Positions 1 through 7,232 of a DNA stretch of 64,000 nucleotides are shown here, piece by piece. A model generated the notes under the pieces. That model worked only from the letters and a program-made list of their open reading frames with translations, was not told where the DNA came from and ran no database searches. The translations under genes were made by a program, and so were the position numbers. Every line of letters begins with the position of its first letter. Within the stretch, counting starts at the first letter, position 1. The stretch comes from Polaromonas sp. (GTDB lineage: Bacteria > Pseudomonadota > Gammaproteobacteria > Burkholderiales > Burkholderiaceae_C). The stretch covers positions 28,265-92,264 of the forward strand of contig JAURWY010000013.1 of NCBI GenBank assembly GCA_030654695.1. Reading direction: 5' to 3'.

Positions 1-620
1 CCTCCAAAGACGACACGATTGTTCGGCCAGCCAGTCAGCCCTTCAGCGGGACCGGTGGGCTCAAGTTGCTGCAAGGGAATCTGGGCCGCAGCGTGATCAA
101 GGTTTCAGCGGTTCCCGAAGACCGTCATGTGATCGAAGCGCCAGCCCGCGTTTTTGATTCGCAGGAAGACCTGCACACGGCCTTCAACGCCGGCGAGCTT
201 GACCGCGATGTGATTTGTGTGGTGCGCTGGCAGGGGCCGCAAGCCAACGGCATGCCTGAGCTGCACAAGCTCACGCCGCCCTTGTCGGTGTTGCAGGGCA
301 AGGGTTTCAAAGTGGCGCTGGTCACCGACGGCCGCATGAGCGGTGCTTCGGGCAAGGTGCCTGCCGCCATTCATGTGTCGCCTGAGGCTGCTTCAGGAGG
401 ACCATTGGCGAAAGTGCGCGACGGCGACGTGATCCTGCTCAACAGCCTGACAGGTGAGTTGCGCGTGTTGCTGAGCGATGCGGATTGGGCTGCACGACCT
501 GTCGCCGACATGCCAGAGGCGCTGCGCGACAGCAATGCGTTGGGCATGGGGCGTGAACTATTTTCGGGTATGCGCAGGCAGGCGGTCAGCGCTGAAGAAG
601 GAGCCATGTCATGGTTGTGA
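1..620 (+). CDS. edd: 6-phosphogluconate dehydratase, C-terminal part (5' end outside window)
   Basis: Edd dehydrates 6-phosphogluconate to 2-keto-3-deoxy-6-phosphogluconate (KDPG) in the cytosolic Entner-Doudoroff pathway. The reading frame is open from base 3 to a TGA at 618-620. It carries the C-terminal swivel domain of the IlvD/Edd family: the stretches [19 protein letters not shown] and [21 protein letters not shown] are typical, and the second holds the family's conserved glycine-rich turn. The Fe-S cysteines and the substrate domain lie upstream, outside the window. IlvD is the closest alternative, but the immediate eda neighbour and the Edd-like tail make Edd the better call. The stop overlaps the eda start by 10 bases, so the two are almost certainly translationally coupled. 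Confidence 0.93.
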   Translation, partial: SKDDTIVRPASQPFSGTGGLKLLQGNLGRSVIKVSAVPEDRHVIEAPARVFDSQEDLHTAFNAGELDRDVICVVRWQGPQANGMPELHKLTPPLSVLQGKGFKVALVTDGRMSGASGKVPAAIHVSPEAASGGPLAKVRDGDVILLNSLTGELRVLLSDADWAARPVADMPEALRDSNALGMGRELFSGMRRQAVSAEEGAMSWL

Positions 621-1270
621 ACAAGTCTGAGCTGAGCCGCTTGACGGCCTTGCAGGTGATGCAAGATGCGGCCGTCATTCCTGTCATCGTGCTGTACGAT
701 GTCGCCCAAGCTGTGCCGCTGGCACGTGCGCTGGTGGCTGGTGGTATCCGCATGCTGGAAGTGACCTTGCGGACACCGCAAGGTTTGGCTTGCATCGAAG
801 CCATCGCCCGCGACGTGCCTGAAGCGGTGATCGGTGCTGGCACCGCCCGCAGTGCCGCCGATGTGATGGCTTGTTCCATGGCGGGTGCGCGTTTCATTGT
901 CAGCCCGGGCTACACGCACTTGCTGGGCCAAGCTTGCCGAGACACAGATTTGCCGCTGTTGCCAGGCGTGGCCACCGGCAGTGAGATCATGGCCGCGCAA
1001 GAAGACGGTTTCTCTGAACTCAAGTTTTTTCCGGCCATGCAAGCCGGCGGACCGGCCATGCTCAAAGCTTGGGGCGGCCCTTTTGGCGACGTCAAGTTTT
1101 GCCCCACCGGTGGCGTCAGCTTGACCAATGCGGCTGAGTTTTTAGCGCTCAGCAACGTGGTCTGCGTCGGTGGTTCTTGGCTCACACCTGCCGATGCCGT
1201 GGCACAAGGCGATTGGGCACGCATCACAGCGCTGGCGCTTCAAGCCAGTCAGCTGAAGCGCAGCAGCTGA
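611..1270 (+). CDS. eda: KDPG aldolase (2-dehydro-3-deoxyphosphogluconate aldolase)
   Basis: Eda cleaves KDPG to pyruvate and glyceraldehyde-3-phosphate, the second Entner-Doudoroff step. The 219-residue protein has the expected length and TIM-barrel motifs: EVTLRTPQGL near residue 50 with the conserved glutamate, GAGT near 77, FIVSPG near 97, and KFFPA near 138 with the Schiff-base lysine. The ATG lies inside the end of edd, giving an overlapping edd-eda pair. No separate promoter is needed or seen. No glucose-6-phosphate dehydrogenase gene is visible in the window; it may lie upstream. Confidence 0.95.
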   Translation: MVVNKSELSRLTALQVMQDAAVIPVIVLYDVAQAVPLARALVAGGIRMLEVTLRTPQGLACIEAIARDVPEAVIGAGTARSAADVMACSMAGARFIVSPGYTHLLGQACRDTDLPLLPGVATGSEIMAAQEDGFSELKFFPAMQAGGPAMLKAWGGPFGDVKFCPTGGVSLTNAAEFLALSNVVCVGGSWLTPADAVAQGDWARITALALQASQLKRSS

Positions 1271-1286
1271 GTCAACCGTATTTGAA

Positions 1287-1697
1287 TCAGCGCAAGCCAG
1301 CGCCGTCGGCGTCTTCCTTGCGCTCGATGAGTTCAATTTTGTAGCCGTCCGGATCCGTCACAAACGCAATCACGGTCTTGCCGCCTTTGACCGCGCCGGC
1401 TTCGCGCGTCACGTGGCCGCCTGAGGCTTTGATCTTGTCGCAGGCTGCGTAGGCGTCGGGCACGCCTAGCGCGATGTGGCCGTAGGCGGTGCCCATGTCG
1501 TACTGATCAATGCCGTGGTTGTATGTCAGTTCAAGCTCGGCATGGTCTGGGTTGCTGCCGTAGCCGAGAAAGGCCAAGCTGTATTTGTACTCAGGGTTTT
1601 CAGACGTGCGCAGCAGCTTCATGCCCAAGACTTGCGTGTAAAAATCTATCGAGCGCTGCAAGTTGCCGACGCGCAGCATGGTGTGAAGAAGTCGCAT
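1287..1697 (-). CDS. gloA: Lactoylglutathione lyase (glyoxalase I)
   Basis: This enzyme converts the hemithioacetal of methylglyoxal and glutathione to S-lactoylglutathione in the cytosol. The 136-residue length and two beta-alpha-beta-beta-beta repeats match bacterial Ni-dependent GloA. The N terminus [20 protein letters not shown] carries the first metal-ligand His (H5). LELTYNHG and YGHIALGV supply the middle Glu and His, and [11 protein letters not shown] supplies the last Glu. It runs convergently with eda across a 16-base gap. It would dispose of methylglyoxal arising from triose phosphates, which suits its place beside the Entner-Doudoroff genes. Confidence 0.95.
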   Translation of the reverse strand: MRLLHTMLRVGNLQRSIDFYTQVLGMKLLRTSENPEYKYSLAFLGYGSNPDHAELELTYNHGIDQYDMGTAYGHIALGVPDAYAACDKIKASGGHVTREAGAVKGGKTVIAFVTDPDGYKIELIERKEDADGAGLR

Positions 1698-1771
1698 GAG
1701 GAGTTCCTGTCAAAGATACAAATGTTGATTGTGCGGCAATCTGCTTGCACTTGGCTTTTAAGAGGATGTTG

Positions 1772-2665
1772 TCATGCCGCTGGGTCGAAGTGCTTCATCA
1801 CCAATTCGCGCAGCAACTCGCTGGCATAGCGGCTCAAACGCGTGGCGGGCCTAGCGGCAGGCACGGCCAGCACCAGTTTGTTGCGCATCACTGGGGCGTG
1901 AATGGCCGCGACGTGCAGCGGTTGCTCGTACAACCAAGCCTTCACGGCGCTGACTGGCAAGATCGTGTCGACCAGTCCGCGGGCCACCAGCGACAACACC
2001 GTCTGCACGGATTCAACTTCGGCCCAGAGGTTCAGCGGCAGGCCGCGCGGTGCGGTGTGCTGTTCGAGAAGTTGCCTGAGGGCGTGCGGCCCGCTCGGCA
2101 TCACCAGGCTGCGCTGGACCACGTCGGTCAAGCGTATTTTGGCCGGCAAGGGCTTGGCGCTGACCAGCACCATTGGTTCACGCACCAGGGTTTCCAGTTG
2201 CAGCTGTGGCGACTGTGCTGGGTCAAAAATAATCGCCAAATCGGCTCTGCCAGCCAGCAGCATTTCTCGCAGGCGAATGCTCAAACCTTCGACCACGGTG
2301 ATCGCCGCATCGGGAAATTCAGCATGAAAACGTTCGACCAAATCGGCTGTCAGCACATGCGCCACGCGCGGTGGCAGACCCACGGTGAGTCGCCCGCGCG
2401 GACTGCGTTGGCGTTCTCGCATGTCGGCTTGCGCTCGTTCGGCCAAGTCAAAAATGCCGCGTGCGTGGGCCAGTAGGGCTGCCCCGGCTTCGGTGGTGCG
2501 TGCGCCGCGGCCGTGGCGCTCTAGCAGGCGCTGGCCGAGGTCCTCTTCCAGTAGCAAGACCTGTCGGCTCAGCGCCGGTTGTGACAGATTCAGCGCAGCC
2601 GCGGCGCGGCTGAAGCTACCGGCCTCGGCCACTGCCGCAAAATATTGAAGTCGCGTCAGGTCCAT
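1772..2665 (-). CDS. LysR-family transcriptional regulator
   Basis: A 297-residue LysR-type regulator. The N-terminal winged helix-turn-helix (residues 1-60, containing FSRAAAALNLSQPALSRQV) is followed by a periplasmic-binding-protein-like effector domain from about residue 90. It is transcribed away from the catabolic operon that starts at 2776, the usual arrangement for a LysR activator and its target. A perfect dyad, ATAGC-A-GCTAT, lies 18-28 bases before its own start. The inducer is presumably the substrate or an intermediate of the divergent pathway, but the sequence does not identify it. Confidence 0.9.
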   Translation of the reverse strand: MDLTRLQYFAAVAEAGSFSRAAAALNLSQPALSRQVLLLEEDLGQRLLERHGRGARTTEAGAALLAHARGIFDLAERAQADMRERQRSPRGRLTVGLPPRVAHVLTADLVERFHAEFPDAAITVVEGLSIRLREMLLAGRADLAIIFDPAQSPQLQLETLVREPMVLVSAKPLPAKIRLTDVVQRSLVMPSGPHALRQLLEQHTAPRGLPLNLWAEVESVQTVLSLVARGLVDTILPVSAVKAWLYEQPLHVAAIHAPVMRNKLVLAVPAARPATRLSRYASELLRELVMKHFDPAA

Positions 2666-2682
2666 AACGCATCGTTTGGCTG

Positions 2683-2693
2683 ATAGCAGCTAT
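2683..2693. promoter_or_regulatory. Dyad in the lysR/amidohydrolase intergenic region, candidate LysR operator
   Basis: The sequence ATAGC-A-GCTAT is a perfect 5-1-5 palindrome in the 110-base gap between the divergent lysR gene and the catabolic operon. LysR regulators commonly bind such a site between their own gene and the target. The assignment rests on position and symmetry only. Confidence 0.45.
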
Positions 2694-2723
2694 TTGAAAA
2701 AAGCATCATTTGAGGGAGAAATT

Positions 2724-2774
2724 ATGCCGACAATTCTGTCATCGACGTCACCGAACATTCAAACCAAGCCATGA
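2724..2774 (+). CDS. Possible 16-residue leader peptide before the amidohydrolase
   Basis: A short frame, MPTILSSTSPNIQTKP then TGA, starts at an ATG preceded by a strong ribosome-binding sequence (GAGGGAGA). It ends two bases before the amidohydrolase ATG at 2776, which itself has no good Shine-Dalgarno. The geometry suits translational coupling, in which ribosomes finishing the leader restart on the enzyme gene. No homologue is recognised and the frame could be fortuitous. The alternative is a TTG start at 2710 that would lengthen the amidohydrolase by 22 residues. Confidence 0.35.
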   Translation: MPTILSSTSPNIQTKP

Positions 2775-2775
2775 C

Positions 2776-3654
2776 ATGACAACAAACGCTGACAACCCTG
2801 TGCTCACGTTCAACCCTTATCCATCGGCCCCTGGCCTGAAGCTGCCCGCTGGGGCCTGTGACAGCCATGTGCACGTGTTCGGCCCGGCGGTGATATTTCC
2901 GTTTGCCGCCAGTCGTAATTTCACCCCAGTGGACGCGCCTAAAGAAAAACTTTTCGCCTTGCATCACCACCTCGGCATCGAGCGCTGCGTGATCGTCCAG
3001 TCGGCCGTGCATGGCTTTGACAATCGCGCTGTTGAAGATGCGATTCAAGCCGGCGGCGGCCATTATTTGGGGGTGGCGTTGGTGCCCGTCAATGTGGCCG
3101 ACGCAGAGCTCCAACGTCTTGCTGCGGCGGGCTTTCGGGGCGTGCGTTTCAACTTCATGAAGCACTTGTCCGCAGGTGCGACGCCCGAAGAAGTGGCCGC
3201 GCTCACGCTGCGACTCAAGCCGCTCGGCCTGCACCTGCAAGTGCATTTTGAAAGCAGCATGATCCACAGTCTGGCCGCGACCTTGTCGCGTAGCGCTGTG
3301 CCGGTGGTGATCGATCACATGGGCCGCGTCGATGCAGCGCTGGGAGTAGACGGCGCTGACTTTGCCGCGCTCATGAAGCTGCTGCGCAACCCCTTGTTTC
3401 ATGTCAAGGTCAGCGGCGTTGACCGCATCGACCCGAAGCCGCCTTATGTTGAAGGCGTGCGCCTCGCTAATTTGCTGGTGCAGACCTTTCCAGATCAATG
3501 TGTTTGGGGTACGGACTGGCCGCACCCGAACCACACGCATGTGCCTGACGATGGCGTGCTGGTGGACCGTCTCACCACTATCGCGCCAACCCCGGAACTG
3601 CTCGACAAGTTGCTGGTCCGCAACCCGCAGGCACTCTATCAATTCACGGCTTAA
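2776..3654 (+). CDS. Amidohydrolase family 2 (LigI/COG3618-like lactonase)
   Basis: A 292-residue TIM-barrel hydrolase of the group containing 2-pyrone-4,6-dicarboxylate lactonase (LigI), sulfomuconolactone hydrolase and galactarolactone isomerase. The N-terminal metal/active-site motif CDSHVHVFGP is present near residues 31-40, HVNFESS-type strand HLQVHFESS is in the middle, VIDHMGR carries a conserved His, and GTDWPHPNH near the C terminus carries the catalytic Asp. The family hydrolyses or isomerises lactones, so a ring-cleavage lactone or a sugar-acid lactone is the likely substrate. It is the first full gene of an operon with an SDR, a solute receptor, a CMD-like protein and a cupin. The exact substrate cannot be read from sequence. 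Confidence 0.85.
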   Translation: MTTNADNPVLTFNPYPSAPGLKLPAGACDSHVHVFGPAVIFPFAASRNFTPVDAPKEKLFALHHHLGIERCVIVQSAVHGFDNRAVEDAIQAGGGHYLGVALVPVNVADAELQRLAAAGFRGVRFNFMKHLSAGATPEEVAALTLRLKPLGLHLQVHFESSMIHSLAATLSRSAVPVVIDHMGRVDAALGVDGADFAALMKLLRNPLFHVKVSGVDRIDPKPPYVEGVRLANLLVQTFPDQCVWGTDWPHPNHTHVPDDGVLVDRLTTIAPTPELLDKLLVRNPQALYQFTA

Positions 3655-3677
3655 AAATTGTCAAGGAACATCACTGC

Positions 3678-4511
3678 ATGAGCATCACTTCAACAGCTTC
3701 AACAACTCGCAGCCAAGGCCGGTTGGCCGGCAAAGTGGCCCTCATCACCGGTGCCGGATCGGTCGGTCCCGGTTGGGGCAATGGCCGTTCCATGGCCGTC
3801 CGGTTTGCAGAAGAGGGCGCCCGCATTTTTGCAGTCGATCGTGAAGCATCGGCCTTGACAGAAACGGCGCAGCGCGTGGCCGATGCGGGAGGTGTCTTGG
3901 CCGTCGGTTTGTGTGACGTGACGCAAGCCGCGTCTATCGAGGCCATGGTCAAGGCCTGCATCGCCGAGTACGGCCGCATCGATATTTTGGTCAACAACGT
4001 CGGCGGTTCGGCCAAAGGCGGCCCGATTGAGATGAGTGAAGAAATCTGGGACGCGCAGGTTGATCACAATCTCAAAAGCGTCTTCCTCACCTGTAAGCAC
4101 GTGTTGCCGCACATGCTGGCCCAAGGCGGCGGCGCCATCGTCAACATGTCGTCTTCTTCAGGTTTGCGCTGGACGGGCTCTGCACAGATCGCCTACGCGG
4201 CGACCAAGGCGGCGGTGATTCAGTTCTCGCGCGTGTTGGCGGTGCAATACGCCAAGCAGGGCATTCGCGTGAACACCGTGGTGCCTGGCCAATTGCACAC
4301 ACCCATGGTGGAAGTAAGGTTGGCCGGGCAACGCGCCGGTGGCGACGCCGAGGCCTTGTTGCGTCAGCGCCAAGCACGCATTCCGCTGCCCTTCATGGGC
4401 GACGGCCGCGACACGGCCAACGCCGCTCTGTTTTTGGCCAGCGATGAGTCCCGCTTTGTGACCGGTACCGAGATCGTGGTCGACGGCGGCATGTCCGTGC
4501 GCTGCGACTGA
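3678..4511 (+). CDS. Short-chain dehydrogenase/reductase
   Basis: A 277-residue classical SDR, NAD(P)(H)-dependent and cytosolic. The cofactor motif is an extended version, TGAGSVGPGWGNGRSMA, near residues 25-41, followed by DVTQA, NNVGG near 106, catalytic Ser in NMSSSSG, and YAATK (Tyr-Lys) near 174. The C terminus VTGTEIVVDGGMSV is typical of the 3-oxoacyl-ACP reductase/FabG-like branch. It lies 23 bases after the amidohydrolase and 31 before the receptor gene, so it is operonic. It probably oxidises or reduces a hydroxyl/keto intermediate of the same pathway. The substrate is unknown. Confidence 0.92.
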   Translation: MSITSTASTTRSQGRLAGKVALITGAGSVGPGWGNGRSMAVRFAEEGARIFAVDREASALTETAQRVADAGGVLAVGLCDVTQAASIEAMVKACIAEYGRIDILVNNVGGSAKGGPIEMSEEIWDAQVDHNLKSVFLTCKHVLPHMLAQGGGAIVNMSSSSGLRWTGSAQIAYAATKAAVIQFSRVLAVQYAKQGIRVNTVVPGQLHTPMVEVRLAGQRAGGDAEALLRQRQARIPLPFMGDGRDTANAALFLASDESRFVTGTEIVVDGGMSVRCD

Positions 4512-4542
4512 TTTAATTTTTTATAAAAACAAGGAGACATTC

Positions 4543-5553
4543 ATGACTACTTTGAACCCTGCTTTGGCCCGTCCTGCGACGTTCAAGCGCCGCGCTCTTG
4601 GCGCCGCATTGACTGTGTTGCTGACAGCCGTGACTTTCAGCCTTCCGGTGGCTGCGCAAACAAACATCACGCGTTTGGTGGTGGCTTTTCCGCCGGGCGG
4701 ACCGGTTGATTTTGTCGCACGCAGCATGGCTGAAACCTTGGGCAAAGAACTCGGTCATCAAGTGATTGTTGAAAACAAAGCGGGCGGCAACGGTGCCATT
4801 GCAGCGGAGTTTGTGACGCGCGCCACCCCTGACGGCAGCACCTTGTGGCTGACCAGTGTGGGCGCTGTCGCCATCAATCCGTCGCTCTACGAAAAGCTGG
4901 CTTACAACCCAGAGCGCGACTTGGCGCCAGTCTCGTTGGTGGTCAACAACGTCGAGGTGCTGGTGGTCGGTGCCAACGTGCCGTTCGCTAACGCGGCTGA
5001 GTTGGTGGCGGCCAGCCGCGTGCCGGGCAGCAAGCAGTTGTCGATGGCGTCGTCGGGCACTGGCAGCGTGCCGCACCTCGCGATGGAGTTGTTGAACGAT
5101 GCCGCCAAAATCAAGCTGTTGCATGTGCCTTACAAAGGCGCTGCTCCGGCGATCAATGATGTCTTGGCTGGCCACGTCACGGGTTTTTTCGGTGACATTC
5201 CGGGTCTGATTTCACACATCAATGCAGGTAAATTGAAGGCCTTGGGCCTTGCCGCCCCCAAGCGGCATCCGCTGTTGCCGAATGTCAAAACCTTCAACGA
5301 AATGGGCATTCCCGGTGTCGACTCTGACAACTGGTACGCCCTGTTTGCCGCCAAAGGCACGCCGGCTGCTGACCTAGACCGCGTCAACCAAGCCGTGCGC
5401 CGCACGCTGAACAACCCGCAGGTTCGCGCCAGACTGCAAGCTTCGGGTGCCGAGCCTGCGCCCTCGACACCAGCTGAACTCGCCGCCTTGTTGAAAAGCG
5501 ATACGGTCAAATGGGCGCGCGTCGTCAAAACCAACAACATCAAACCAGATTGA
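4543..5553 (+). CDS. Bug-family (TctC-like) periplasmic solute receptor
   Basis: A 336-residue tripartite-tricarboxylate receptor of the Bug family, greatly expanded in Burkholderiales. An N-terminal Sec signal peptide is seen (basic FKRR then a hydrophobic stretch ending VAAQT, residues about 14-39). The family motifs follow: VVAFPPGGPVDFVAR, VENKAGGNG, and VPYKGAAPAINDVLAGHV. Bug proteins bind carboxylates, amino acids or aromatic acids in the periplasm. No TctA/TctB membrane genes are nearby, so the receptor may share a distant transporter, as is common for orphan Bug genes. Its place in the operon suggests it captures the pathway substrate. Confidence 0.93.
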   Translation: MTTLNPALARPATFKRRALGAALTVLLTAVTFSLPVAAQTNITRLVVAFPPGGPVDFVARSMAETLGKELGHQVIVENKAGGNGAIAAEFVTRATPDGSTLWLTSVGAVAINPSLYEKLAYNPERDLAPVSLVVNNVEVLVVGANVPFANAAELVAASRVPGSKQLSMASSGTGSVPHLAMELLNDAAKIKLLHVPYKGAAPAINDVLAGHVTGFFGDIPGLISHINAGKLKALGLAAPKRHPLLPNVKTFNEMGIPGVDSDNWYALFAAKGTPAADLDRVNQAVRRTLNNPQVRARLQASGAEPAPSTPAELAALLKSDTVKWARVVKTNNIKPD

Positions 5554-5559
5554 TCCACC

Positions 5560-6078
5560 ATGCGTATTCCACTTGTCATCCCCGGCACCCAACCTGAACT
5601 GGCGGCGCAAGAAGCGCAGATCATGGCCGAGCGCGGCCGCATTTCGCCGCTCTACGGCGTCTTGTTGAACAGCCCACCGATCGCCCATGGCTGGGAGCAA
5701 ATGCTCTCCGCCGTGCGCAACCGCAACAGCATTCCGGCGGGTCTGCGTGAGCTGGTTATTTTGCGTGTGGCGGTGTTGAACCGTGCGCCCTACGAGTTCG
5801 ATGCGCATGTGCCGCATGCGCTCGCGGCGGGTGTCTCGGCAGAGGCCGTTGAAGCCTGCCGTAGCCTGCCACTGGCAGCCGATGCGCCTTTCACCGAAGC
5901 GCAGCGCGTAGCGCTGCGTTTGACAGACGCCATGACGCGCGACATCGACGTTCCCGACGCTTTGTACGCCGAAGTGCGCCAACACTTTGATGTGCAAGGC
6001 CAGATTGATTTGGTGGCCACCGTAGCGGCTTACAACATGGTGTCACGCTTTTTGGTGGCGCTGCAGATTGGGCACTGA
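5560..6078 (+). CDS. Carboxymuconolactone-decarboxylase-family protein
   Basis: A 172-residue all-helical protein of the CMD/AhpD-like fold. The stretches LRELVILRVAVLNRAPYEFDAH (conserved Glu, Arg and His) and DLVATVAAYNMVSRFLVAL are typical. There is no AhpD CxxC: the equivalent segment reads NRAPYEFDAHVPHA, as in the decarboxylase-like branch rather than the peroxidase branch. It follows the receptor gene by 6 bases. Paired with a lactonase-like amidohydrolase, it fits a ring-cleavage or lactone pathway, but it is not a sequence match I would call PcaC. Confidence 0.85.
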   Translation: MRIPLVIPGTQPELAAQEAQIMAERGRISPLYGVLLNSPPIAHGWEQMLSAVRNRNSIPAGLRELVILRVAVLNRAPYEFDAHVPHALAAGVSAEAVEACRSLPLAADAPFTEAQRVALRLTDAMTRDIDVPDALYAEVRQHFDVQGQIDLVATVAAYNMVSRFLVALQIGH

Positions 6079-6079
6079 C

Positions 6080-6709
6080 ATGGCGCAAAACGCACACTTC
6101 ACGGATTGCATCCTGGTTCAGTTGACAGCGCTGCCGGGGGCGGGTGGCGCAGCTGCGCAGGCTTCACTGGCCAGCCGCTTTGCACGTTTTTGCGAGCAAA
6201 GCAGCTTGCCGCTCAGTCTGCACCGTGTCGCTTGGTCTGAGCCGACGCAGACCGCTTACTGCTACGCGCGGCTCGTCAGCCCGGGTCCACTCGCAGCGGA
6301 TGCTTTGCTCGCGATGACCGATTGGTGGGCCAGAGAGGGCGCAGGTTTCACCAATATTCGTATCTCTAGATTGGAACAAGTGTTTGCCGCGCCCGGCCTT
6401 TCTTCTGTCGCGAGTGCAGCCTTTCATTACGTCGTCGAAATGGACCCGGAGGCCGGCTGGATGCCCGAGATTTCGCGCTGGTACGACGACGAACACATGC
6501 CGGGTCTGGCAGCGGTCGAAGGCTGCATTTTGGCGCTGCGTTTTTTGAACCATGACCACGGCCCTTATTCGCTGGCTTGCTACGACTTGGTCACCGACCA
6601 AGCCTTGCACTTGCCGGCTTGGTTGGCGGTGCGCGGCACGGCCTGGAGCGACATCACGCGGCCACATTTTCAAAACACGATCCGTACAATGTTTGACACC
6701 CAATCCTGA
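6080..6709 (+). CDS. Uncharacterised protein, probable dimeric alpha/beta-barrel (EthD/DUF4286-like) fold
   Basis: A 209-residue protein with no clear named family. The start ATG at 6080 lies one base past the previous stop. Two similar halves are suggested: each begins with a hydrophobic beta strand and contains a tryptophan-rich helix (DWWAREGAGFTN; EISRWYDDEHMPGLAAVEG). The W-Y-x-x-E-H-x-P-x-L pattern resembles ferredoxin-like dimeric alpha/beta-barrel proteins that handle small ring compounds. Its place in the operon implies a role in the same catabolic route. The function is not known. Confidence 0.65.
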   Translation: MAQNAHFTDCILVQLTALPGAGGAAAQASLASRFARFCEQSSLPLSLHRVAWSEPTQTAYCYARLVSPGPLAADALLAMTDWWAREGAGFTNIRISRLEQVFAAPGLSSVASAAFHYVVEMDPEAGWMPEISRWYDDEHMPGLAAVEGCILALRFLNHDHGPYSLACYDLVTDQALHLPAWLAVRGTAWSDITRPHFQNTIRTMFDTQS

Positions 6710-6720
6710 GAAATGCAGTC

Positions 6721-7104
6721 ATGTCGAACTTCACCAAAATAGTCCTCTTCACCGACACCGATGGCCGCGCCAAATTTCGCGAGGAGAGCGTCCCCTTGAC
6801 CGAAGGCTCGCCTGCGTCGATGTTGTCGCCGGTGTTTCCGTCGGCGGGCTACCAGTTACGCCAAAGCCCGGTTGGTTTTCGCAGCCAGTTTCATTGCACT
6901 GGTCAGCCGCAGTGGGTTTTTATCTTGCAGGGCCAGATGGAGATTGGCTTGCAAGGCGGTGCTTCACGCATCTTCAAAGCCGGCGAGCATTTTTATTCAG
7001 CCGATGTGTTGCCCGCAGGCGCTGTGTTTGACCCGACGGTGCACGGGCACTGGAGCCAACAAGTCGGCAGCGACGCGCTGGTGACCTTGTTCGTCAAGGA
7101 CTGA
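6721..7104 (+). CDS. Cupin-domain protein
   Basis: A 127-residue single-domain cupin. Its central segment FHCTGQPQWVFILQGQMEIGLQ resembles cupin motif 1, although the usual HxH reads FHCTGQPQ, with only one His. FKAGEHFYSADVLPAGAVFDPTVHGHWS fills motif 2 and ends in H-x-H. Such small cupins act as dioxygenases, isomerases or binding proteins. It is the last gene of the operon and is followed by a strong terminator. The substrate is presumably related to the amidohydrolase reaction. Confidence 0.75.
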   Translation: MSNFTKIVLFTDTDGRAKFREESVPLTEGSPASMLSPVFPSAGYQLRQSPVGFRSQFHCTGQPQWVFILQGQMEIGLQGGASRIFKAGEHFYSADVLPAGAVFDPTVHGHWSQQVGSDALVTLFVKD

Positions 7105-7149
7105 GCCGGGCATTGCTGGCGCAACTTCTAAATCGTTGCGCCCAAAACA

Positions 7150-7194
7150 AAGCGGCCTGCTGTTCCCTTGACGGGAGCAGCAGGCCGCTTTTTT
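7150..7194. terminator. Bidirectional intrinsic terminator
   Basis: A 13-base perfect stem (AAGCGGCCTGCTG paired with CAGCAGGCCGCTT) with a 15-base loop is followed by a T run on the plus strand. It is preceded by an A-rich stretch that serves as the T run on the minus strand. It lies between the convergent cupin and helicase genes and should stop both transcripts. Confidence 0.9.
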
Positions 7195-7232
7195 AACGAG
7201 GGCTGATAGCGCTCGTAACGCACTAGGCGTGA

